Source of the DNA: Sphingomonadales bacterium
GTDB taxonomy: Bacteria; Pseudomonadota; Alphaproteobacteria; Sphingomonadales; Sphingomonadaceae
Direction of reading: 5' to 3'
Assembly: GCA_017302775.1 (NCBI GenBank)
Contig: JAFLDC010000010.1
Location: 1-19,160 of the forward strand
DNA length: 19,160 nt
Under the pieces are notes generated by a model. It was not told the DNA's origin, ran no database searches, and was given only the letters and a program-made list of their open reading frames with translations. Positions 1-5,890 of this stretch are shown in pieces (the stretch's first letter is position 1; the number at the start of each line of letters is the position of its first letter). Made by a program: the position numbers and the translations under genes.

Positions 1-736
1 CCGGCTCTCTCAGCAGATCCATGGCGCAATCGAGACCTGAGCGGAAGGTAAAGTTGCCGCGCCGAACCAGCACTGCACCAGCATCGATGCCGCAGGACTC
101 CAGCGCGGCAACGAACCCGTCGTAGCGGGTTTCAGCCGACTTGTGGCCCTGCAGCCCCTTTATGAAACCGAACCGGCGGCGGTCCTGCGCGGCGAGATGC
201 ATCCCGATGTCGTAGCCGGCCTGATAATCATCTATTCCAAGCGACATGGCCAATTGCGACGCCTCAGGTCCGGCGGCAATGCAGACCAAAGACACGCCCA
301 GGCTATCCAGTGTACGCAACAGTCCGGCATCGTCGCTGAATGGCGGGGTAAGGATCGCCCCATCGCATTGATCATCACGCAGCCGGGTGACAATCTCTGC
401 CGCAGCGCCAGGATCATTCTGGTTGACCACGTGCGTGATGATCTGAACGCCCAGCCCGGCGCTGGCCCGCGTTGCCCCCAGTTCCAGCGCTGAGGAATAG
501 TAGGAATTCGGTTCGCTATCGAAGTCCGATGCATGGATCAGCGCGATCCGCAGCGCCTTGCGGCCAGCGAGGTTCCGCGCCTGAAGATTGACCCGGTAGC
601 CCAGCTTGTCGACCGCCCCCATCACCTTCTGCCGCACTTCCGCACGCACATTGGGCTGGTTGTTCAACACCCGCGAGACCGTGGTTCTGCCCACACCGGC
701 AAGCGCCGCGACGTCGTCGATAGTCGGCTTGTTCAC
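1..736 (-). CDS. LacI-family transcriptional regulator (partial, C-terminus beyond left edge)
   Basis: The reverse strand reads without a stop from a GTG at 736 to base 1. The N-terminus (MNKPTIDDVAALAGVGRTTV, then SRVLNN) is a classic LacI/GalR helix-turn-helix with hinge helix at about residues 4-50. A periplasmic-binding-protein-like sensor domain follows (for example ALRIALIHASDF and DGAILTPPF). These proteins bind a palindromic operator and release it on binding a sugar or related ligand. In-frame ATGs at 781 and 799 would add 15 or 21 residues. I prefer the GTG because LacI proteins usually begin only a few residues before the TIxDVA motif, although no strong ribosome binding site decides it. 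The gene diverges from a cupin-like gene, and a LacI-type palindrome lies between them, so autoregulation plus control of that neighbour is likely. The ligand cannot be told. The family call is firm; the C-terminus is unseen. Confidence 0.93.
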   Translation of the reverse strand, partial: MNKPTIDDVAALAGVGRTTVSRVLNNQPNVRAEVRQKVMGAVDKLGYRVNLQARNLAGRKALRIALIHASDFDSEPNSYYSSALELGATRASAGLGVQIITHVVNQNDPGAAAEIVTRLRDDQCDGAILTPPFSDDAGLLRTLDSLGVSLVCIAAGPEASQLAMSLGIDDYQAGYDIGMHLAAQDRRRFGFIKGLQGHKSAETRYDGFVAALESCGIDAGAVLVRRGNFTFRSGLDCAMDLLREP

Positions 737-821
737 ATTGGCCCCGGTCAGTCTGCGATGCCCCACCGCTCGCTCGGGCATAGTTGCAAGCTTGCGCATG
801 AATGGCAAGCACGGCAACATG

Positions 822-835
822 TGGAAGCGTTCCCA
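822..835. promoter_or_regulatory. Candidate LacI-family operator
   Basis: The 14-bp sequence TGGAAGCGTTCCCA is an imperfect palindrome: 10 of 14 positions match its own reverse complement. It is centred on CG, as is usual for LacI/GalR-family operators. It sits between the divergent LacI and cupin-like genes, about 85 bp from the regulator's GTG start and about 26 bp before the cupin-like ATG at 861, a position suited to repressing either promoter. The palindrome is seen directly; its role is inferred from location and family. Confidence 0.5.
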
Positions 836-860
836 AAATCCGGAACACGGGACAAGCACG

Positions 861-1901
861 ATGGGAGTGCGGGCCACGATGCAGACTATCACGGAACATA
901 GCGGCGCGGATCCTGCCGGCGCGATCACCGCGCTGGAATCGGGCGAGCCCTTTATCGTGCGCGGCATTGCCGCACATTGGCCGGTAGTGGCGGCAGCCCG
1001 TAGTGGCGACCACGCCGTGCTGGCTTACTTGCGATCGACTATGGCCCGCCAGGATATCGCATTTGCGGAGGCCGCCCCGCAGCACCGCGGCCGCTTCCAT
1101 TACAACGCTGATCTCACCGGGTTTACATTCACCCGCCGCCGCCTGCCATCGATGGCCTTTCTGGATGAGCTGGCGGGAGAGATCACCGCCGCCACCCCGC
1201 GTACGATAGCAGCACAGGGGATCGTCGCCCAGGCTGCCGCGCCGCTGTTCGAACAGGCCAACCCGTTGCCGATTTGCCCCGGACAAGGCGAGGCCCGGCT
1301 ATGGATCGGTAACCGCGCGAGGGTGGCGGCGCACAGTGACCCGGCGGAGAACCTGGCTTACTGCGCGGCAGGTCGGCGCCGGTTCACGCTCTTTGCCCCC
1401 GAACAGGTCGGTAACCTGTACCTCGGCCCGTTCGAGCCGACCCCGGCCGGTACGCCGATCGCAATGACGGATCCGCTTGAACCCGATCTTAAGCGCTATC
1501 CCCGTTTTGCCACCGCTATGGATGCCGCACTGGTAGCCGATCTGGAACCGGGCGATGCGCTGTACATCCCTTATGGCTGGTTCCATCACGTAGAGGCCCT
1601 GTCAGCGGTTTCTGTGCTGTTCAACTACTGGTGGAATGCATCCTCACCGGCGCTGGGCTCGGCGTGGGACGTGCTGCTCCACGCTTTCACAGCGTTACGG
1701 CCGCTCGCACCAACGGCGCGGCGGCATTGGGCCGCGATGCTGCTGCACTATGGGCTGGAGCGCGATGGCCCTGCCGGCGCCCATTTGCCATGCGCAGCCC
1801 GCGGTGTTCTGGACGCCCGCGAGCAGCGCGATCTCGCTACGATGCGGGCGATCCTGCTGCGCAACCTTTCACGGCAGGATATGCCGCCAGATCGGCAATA
1901 A
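861..1901 (+). CDS. Cupin-like (Cupin_8/JmjC-type) domain protein
   Basis: The protein has about 346 residues from the ATG at 861; an in-frame ATG at 879 is also possible. The frame stays open back to 606, but that stretch overlaps the regulator's start and its upstream region. Residues around 148-180 (WIGNRARVAAHSDPAENLAY, then GRRRFTLFAP) and 226-246 (ADLEPGDALYIPYGWFHHVEA) match the Cupin_8 fold. The likely Fe(II)/2-oxoglutarate ligands are H158, D160 and H242 or H243. The family includes protein and tRNA hydroxylases; in sphingomonads such genes often sit beside TonB receptors and flavin halogenases in glycan-use loci, which would fit a LacI neighbour. The substrate is unknown. The 3' end overlaps the end of the convergent EEP gene by 65 bp. 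Confidence 0.85.
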   Translation: MGVRATMQTITEHSGADPAGAITALESGEPFIVRGIAAHWPVVAAARSGDHAVLAYLRSTMARQDIAFAEAAPQHRGRFHYNADLTGFTFTRRRLPSMAFLDELAGEITAATPRTIAAQGIVAQAAAPLFEQANPLPICPGQGEARLWIGNRARVAAHSDPAENLAYCAAGRRRFTLFAPEQVGNLYLGPFEPTPAGTPIAMTDPLEPDLKRYPRFATAMDAALVADLEPGDALYIPYGWFHHVEALSAVSVLFNYWWNASSPALGSAWDVLLHAFTALRPLAPTARRHWAAMLLHYGLERDGPAGAHLPCAARGVLDAREQRDLATMRAILLRNLSRQDMPPDRQ

Positions 1902-2781
1902 CCGGAAAGTGATCGGAGGCCAGCCGGCCGTCGAAATGCTCGCCAAGCGCATGATATCGCACCACCGCAAGGCGGCCCCCGACCAGAATATGATCGATGA
2001 TCGCACCGGAACTCGGAACCGGCTGATAGCCGTTGAAGGTATACCGCACGCCGACGGCCGGCTCCAGCGACGCCGTCCGTGCATCGCGCAACACATCATC
2101 CGCGCTGGCCGGCGACAGCACTGTTTGCAGCGAAGGCTCTTCCAGCGGAGCATTGAAATCACCCAGCAGAACAACTGCTTCGCCTGGCTGGCGATTGGCG
2201 GCGATCCAGCGGCGCAGCAGCCGGGCGCTTTCCAGCCGGGCCTGCACGCCCAGGTGATCCCAATGCGTATTGATCGCAAGGATCCGCGTGCCGTTGGTCC
2301 GGTCGGTCAGCCGTGCCCAGGTCGCCACGCGGCGATAGGAGGCATCCCATCCCAGCGACGGTCGCTGCGGCGTTGGCGATAACCAGAACATCCCCGATCC
2401 GGCGATACGGAACCGCGCGCCATTGATCAGCAGCGGCGAAGCCTCGCCCTGGAGCGCGCCGTCGTCGCGCCCACCGCCTACCCAGACCAGCGCTGGCAAG
2501 TCATGAACAAGGTCGGCGCGTTGCTGCGGCACCACTTCCTGCAGACCAAGGATATCAGGCTTAAGCAAGCGGACCTGTTGCACCAGCAGCGTGCGGCGGT
2601 GCGCCCACTGGTTCATGCCATCAGCCGGGGTATCCAGCCTAATGTTGTAAGTGATGACCCTGAATTCGCTGCCGGGCGCACACACCTGCCGCACCCGCGC
2701 ATCCGCGGCAGGGCTCATGCCCAACAGGCCCATGGCCGTCATCGCGACAAGCAATCCAAACGTCAGCCGGCCCAGTATCAT
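1837..2781 (-). CDS. Exported endonuclease/exonuclease/phosphatase (EEP) family protein
   Basis: The protein has 314 residues from the ATG at 2781. The frame is open back to 2901, but the 2781 start places a normal signal peptide at the N-terminus (MILGRLTFGLLVAMTAMGLL, cleavage near AADA), so that start is chosen. All EEP (DNase I-like) landmarks are present: N46 in VITYNIRLD, E82 in LGLQEVVP, H173/D175 in INTHWDH, D208/N210 in LLGDFN, D263 in IIDHI, and D290/H291 in SDHFPV. These enzymes use a metal to cleave phosphodiesters or phosphomonoesters in nucleic acids, inositol phosphates or sphingomyelin. The signal peptide implies periplasmic or secreted action; the substrate is unknown. The last 21 codons overlap the convergent cupin-like gene. 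Confidence 0.9.
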   Translation of the reverse strand: MILGRLTFGLLVAMTAMGLLGMSPAADARVRQVCAPGSEFRVITYNIRLDTPADGMNQWAHRRTLLVQQVRLLKPDILGLQEVVPQQRADLVHDLPALVWVGGGRDDGALQGEASPLLINGARFRIAGSGMFWLSPTPQRPSLGWDASYRRVATWARLTDRTNGTRILAINTHWDHLGVQARLESARLLRRWIAANRQPGEAVVLLGDFNAPLEEPSLQTVLSPASADDVLRDARTASLEPAVGVRYTFNGYQPVPSSGAIIDHILVGGRLAVVRYHALGEHFDGRLASDHFPVIADLAAYPAVKGCAAGSPAS

Positions 2782-2969
2782 GGTCTTTACACTTTCACCG
2801 CAAAGCCGCCGTGCGCCACTGCGACGCCCAGGCCGGCCCGGATCGACCATAACCGACCAGGCCGCGACAAGCCCACAGCGAATTCGCCTGCGCCGCGCCA
2901 TGCCTGGCGAAGGCTGCCCACCAAAGGAAAACCGGCCGCGTTCTGGTACTATGCCAAAGGACTGGAAGG

Positions 2970-3805
2970 GGTGCTGTCAGTCTAATCGCAACATGCCTCC
3001 GATTGGCGCAGCTGTGGCTTTGGGCGCGAGTGTTCAGGCCATGAGGGGTTGCCACTCGGCCAGTGCGGCCGAGCGTCGGTCCTTGTAGGCATGGCGATCG
3101 ACGAGGTGGCGTTTCTGGTTAAAGTGGTAGTGGACGTTGGCATGGACCGAGGCAAACTTCTGCAGCGTCTTCATGCGCCGGAACCTCAGCATCGCTCGCT
3201 CTCGTCGCCGGAACGACAGGTGACTGTTCTCGACCCGGTTGTTGGCCCAGCGGTTGATCTCCTGCTTTTCGCTATTGCCGAGCTCGTTCATCGCGGCACG
3301 GTAGGAGCGCAAGCCGTCGGTGGTGATCGTCTCAGGTGATTCGTGTCGGTTCAGCGCCTGCTTCATGAAGGCGAGGACCGCTTCCTTATCGCGAGTCTTT
3401 GCGATGTAACTCTCGAGAATTTCGCCTTCTTGGTCGACCGCGTGCCACAGGTAGACCATCTCACGATTTAGTTTTACGTACATCTCGTCGAGGTGCCAGC
3501 GCCACTGCCGGAACCTTCGCATCCGGCTCACCCGCTGCCGGCGGATGTCGCCGGCGAACATCGGACCGGACCGGTTCCACCACATCCGCACCGTCTCATG
3601 ACAAAGATCGATCCCGCGCTCGAACAGCAGGTCCTCGACGTTCCGCAGCGACAGCGGGAAACGAACATACATCATGACCACGAGGCGGATCACCTCGGCG
3701 AAGAGTTGAAGTAGTGGAATGGGCTGGCGGGCTTCGGCTTGTAGCGGCGCATTGGCGCTGGTTAGCAGCACAATCCGGGATGGGGCAATTTAGTCTGACA
3801 ACTCC
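2970..3805 (-). mobile_element. IS6-family insertion sequence
   Basis: About 836 bp bounded by imperfect terminal inverted repeats. The left end reads GGTGCTGTCAGTCTAAT from 2970; the reverse complement of the right end, ending at 3805, reads GGAGTTGTCAGACTAAA. Size and single-ORF layout fit IS6. The 8 bp outside the ends (ctggaagg left, tgccagac right) do not match, so no target-site duplication is visible. IS6 elements move by replicative cointegrate formation and recombination, which often leaves unmatched flanks. The element separates the LacI/cupin/EEP block from the lipid-enzyme block. Confidence 0.75.
3034..3771 (-). CDS. IS6-family DDE transposase
   Basis: The protein has 245 residues from a GTG at 3771, a normal IS6 length. 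An N-terminal helical DNA-binding region (about 30-65, RFPLSLRNVEDLLFERGIDL) is followed by the catalytic core. D95 in RWHLDEMYVKLN, D152 in TTDGLRSY and E181 in NRVENSH form the DDE triad, and RRRERAMLRFR is the usual C-terminal signature. It catalyses replicative transposition of the surrounding element. The frame has no stop or shift, so it may be active. An internal methionine near residue 33 is an alternative start, but it would remove conserved N-terminal residues. Confidence 0.92.
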   Translation of the reverse strand: MLLTSANAPLQAEARQPIPLLQLFAEVIRLVVMMYVRFPLSLRNVEDLLFERGIDLCHETVRMWWNRSGPMFAGDIRRQRVSRMRRFRQWRWHLDEMYVKLNREMVYLWHAVDQEGEILESYIAKTRDKEAVLAFMKQALNRHESPETITTDGLRSYRAAMNELGNSEKQEINRWANNRVENSHLSFRRRERAMLRFRRMKTLQKFASVHANVHYHFNQKRHLVDRHAYKDRRSAALAEWQPLMA

Positions 3806-4047
3806 TGCCAGACGAATGCGCCAACCACTTCAGCTCATGCGGATATAAACCAGAATGATCGAAAACCGCTCTAGGATTAAGGTCACCGGCAAAAGCCGCG
3901 GGCCAGGCTCAGATCGCCGCCGCTGTCGCAAGCCTCCATGTGCCCACAATGTCGGGGCAGATTCTCAGCAGCCTGAGACCCCTCTAGCGAAGCAGCGTCA
4001 GTGCGTCTTGGCACGATCCCCATACTGCCGGAATTCCGATAGTCTAC
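3806..4047. other. Non-coding stretch between the IS6 element and the alkB-like promoter region
   Basis: No convincing gene is seen in either strand. Short frames here lack recognisable motifs. A small hairpin is present at 3963-3978 (TCTCAG, 4-nt loop, CTGAGA). With the following leader to 4210, this makes about 400 bp without a supported gene. Confidence 0.5.
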
Positions 4048-4077
4048 TTGACAAAAAAACATTTCAATCAGACTTAT
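4048..4077 (+). promoter_or_regulatory. Candidate sigma-70 promoter for the alkB-like operon
   Basis: A perfect TTGACA (4048-4053) is followed, after 18 bp of A/T-rich spacer, by ACTTAT (4072-4077), which keeps three of six -10 consensus positions. The local A/T-richness contrasts with the surrounding GC-rich DNA. It lies about 130 bp before the chosen alkB-like start. The -10 match is weak, so this is tentative. Confidence 0.35.
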
Positions 4078-4210
4078 GGGTGATATGAATATTTACTCAT
4101 GAAGGCGCTGTCTATGCTCGACCTGCAATGGAATTTGCGGATCGAACTAATTGGCTGTCGCGCAAAAATTTCACGCACTAAGGCGCCAACATCGGAGGTT
4201 CTTTGCGGAA

Positions 4211-5365
4211 ATGGAAGATCGATTTTTGGATTGGCTTCCATCCTATTTCGTGCGGCTGATCGGCCTAAGCATCAACACCTGCGTTCCTTTGCTTGCGCTA
4301 TTTTTCATTGAGACGGGGGCGGGAACCTCGGCAGTTTTCTTTCTTCCCGTCGTTTTCTTCGGGATAGTTCCGATCCTTGATTTCCTAATCGGCGAGCGAA
4401 GATTGGAAATTGATAATCTGGAAAACGACCCATTCTTCGACGTTTTGCTTTACTTGCAGGCTCCGCTGCATCTGTCGATTTTTATTGGGGCGATTCACAT
4501 GGCGGTGACACAGGATTTGCCGCTATGGGCGCGGATCGTGGCCGTTGCTGGCTTTGGCCTCATCAACGGGCAATGCGCGCTGATAGGGCATGAATTCGCG
4601 CACAAGACGGGACGAGCCAAACGGATCGCGGCACAAATGGTCCTTGCCGTGGTAGGGATGGGGCATTTCCTGCTCGAGCATGTCAGGGGGCACCATATTC
4701 AAGTTGCCACTCCCGAAGACTGCGCGTCGGCCCGGCTTGATGAAAGCATCTACGCATTCGCCCTAAGAGATATGCCGGGCGAAGTCTCAGGCGGCCTGCG
4801 GCGCGAGGCAAGCCGGCTGGCTCTAACGGGCACCCGTGCCCTTTCGGTTCATAACCGGATACTGCAGAGCTATGCAGTTACCGCGCTGATTGCGTTTGCG
4901 CTTGTGATTGTCCTCGGACCATTGGTGTTGCCATGGATTGTCCTGCATCACCTGTTCGCTTGGTTCACCCTTACCCTGGTAACCTATATTGAGCATTATG
5001 GATTGCTGCGCGCTATGGGTGCCAACGGAAGGCGCGAGCCCGTGCAGCGGGTCCACACCTGGAACACTGATGCAATGATATCGAACATGTTACTGCTCAA
5101 CGTACAGCGCCATTCCGATCACCACGCGCGGCCGATGCGCCCTTATCAATCGCTGCTGGACGAGGCTGGCGGGCCGCGCCTGCCGACAGGATATTTCGGC
5201 ATGATGGTGCTCGCTTTCGTGCCGCCGCTATGGCGCCGGGTGATGAACCCCCGAACGATCGCCGCAGTATCGGGCAATTGCGAGCGCCTACACATACTGG
5301 GGCCACCCAGCCGAAACGTTGCCCGCGATATCCGCCTGTTTACCCAGGATGCAGCCACACGATGA
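4211..5365 (+). CDS. AlkB-type membrane di-iron alkane/fatty-chain monooxygenase
   Basis: Integral-membrane non-haem di-iron oxygenase of 384 residues from the ATG at 4211. A GGAGG lies 12 nt before that ATG; a TTG at 4151 would add 20 residues. All AlkB histidine motifs are present: HEFAHK (127-132), EHVRGHH followed by IQVATPED (156-170), YIEHYGL (259-265) and QRHSDHH (299-305). Hydrophobic segments lie at about 12-32, 41-60, 84-100, 107-125, 223-258 and 328-341. AlkB enzymes insert oxygen into terminal C-H bonds using rubredoxin as electron donor; no rubredoxin gene is in the window. Small departures from the usual motifs are F-A in HEFAHK and T for N before YIEHYG. The gene overlaps the next by ATGA. 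Here it may hydroxylate or desaturate the chain of a lipid product rather than degrade alkanes; that is inference. Confidence 0.88.
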   Translation: MEDRFLDWLPSYFVRLIGLSINTCVPLLALFFIETGAGTSAVFFLPVVFFGIVPILDFLIGERRLEIDNLENDPFFDVLLYLQAPLHLSIFIGAIHMAVTQDLPLWARIVAVAGFGLINGQCALIGHEFAHKTGRAKRIAAQMVLAVVGMGHFLLEHVRGHHIQVATPEDCASARLDESIYAFALRDMPGEVSGGLRREASRLALTGTRALSVHNRILQSYAVTALIAFALVIVLGPLVLPWIVLHHLFAWFTLTLVTYIEHYGLLRAMGANGRREPVQRVHTWNTDAMISNMLLLNVQRHSDHHARPMRPYQSLLDEAGGPRLPTGYFGMMVLAFVPPLWRRVMNPRTIAAVSGNCERLHILGPPSRNVARDIRLFTQDAATR

Positions 5366-5784
5366 TCACCACACCGGCCATTCCATCGCCGCGTATCAAG
5401 GCTGACGACAACGCCCCGACACCGCTGCGCGGACCCGAGCGCGTTGACGGAATCGTCCTGCTGGCCATCGGGTTTCTTGGTACTGTGCTGACTTACCACG
5501 CTATCGACTGGATTGCCTTCTTTATTCTGTTTTCCATCATCGACGTCGTCGGCTACTTGCCGGGTGTCATGGCAGCAAGGCTGACCGGACGGCGACAAGT
5601 GTCAGCCGTATTCGTCCATCTCTACAACGTGACCCATTCGAATGCCGGCGGACTGGCAATCGCGCTGATTTATTGCCTGCTCACGCCCGCCACGGCACCA
5701 TCGACACTCGCGATCGCCGTCCATCTGGGTATCGATCGCGGCATTCTGGCAAACCGGCTCAAGCGGCCCGGAGAAATATTCTGA
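5362..5784 (+). CDS. Small integral membrane protein, translationally coupled to alkB-like gene (DUF4260-like tail)
   Basis: The protein has 140 residues. Its ATG (5362) overlaps the TGA of the alkB-like gene in an ATGA, so coupled translation is likely; the frame is open back to 5230, but that part lies inside the preceding gene. Residues 1-26 are polar. Three or four hydrophobic stretches follow (about 28-48, 50-70, 95-110, 113-122). The C-terminal HLGIDRGILANRLK (121-134) resembles the H-x3-DR...LK ending of DUF4260 membrane proteins, but I would not assign the family firmly. Conserved-looking histidines (H46, H86, H92, H121) are in or beside membrane segments, so metal or haem binding is conceivable. 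The function is unknown. Tight linkage suggests a partner of the AlkB-like oxygenase or of its substrate handling. Confidence 0.75.
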   Translation: MITTPAIPSPRIKADDNAPTPLRGPERVDGIVLLAIGFLGTVLTYHAIDWIAFFILFSIIDVVGYLPGVMAARLTGRRQVSAVFVHLYNVTHSNAGGLAIALIYCLLTPATAPSTLAIAVHLGIDRGILANRLKRPGEIF

Positions 5785-5890
5785 CGGATAGATCGTTTGG
5801 CTGATACTGGGAAACGATACTGGCTTTTGCTTCCAGCGAGCACGGTCACGTGCGAATTTTTGAACAGGCATGGAGGAAGATAGCATAACC

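Noticed and set aside
516..1286. Long reverse-strand frame across the LacI/cupin promoter region
   Set aside because: It is antisense to the cupin-like gene and out of frame with the LacI gene, with no recognisable motif; a high-GC shadow.
1636..2382. Forward 248-residue frame
   Set aside because: It overlaps the end of the cupin-like gene and lies antisense to the EEP gene, which has all its catalytic motifs; no family resemblance.
4099..4311. Small forward ORF (70 residues) before the alkB-like gene
   Set aside because: It overlaps the alkB-like start in another frame and has no ribosome binding site or motif that supports it; possible leader peptide but unsupported.
5793..5860. Weak hairpins between the small membrane protein and the fusion gene
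   Set aside because: Stems of 5-7 bp with long loops and no T-run; not convincing as terminators.
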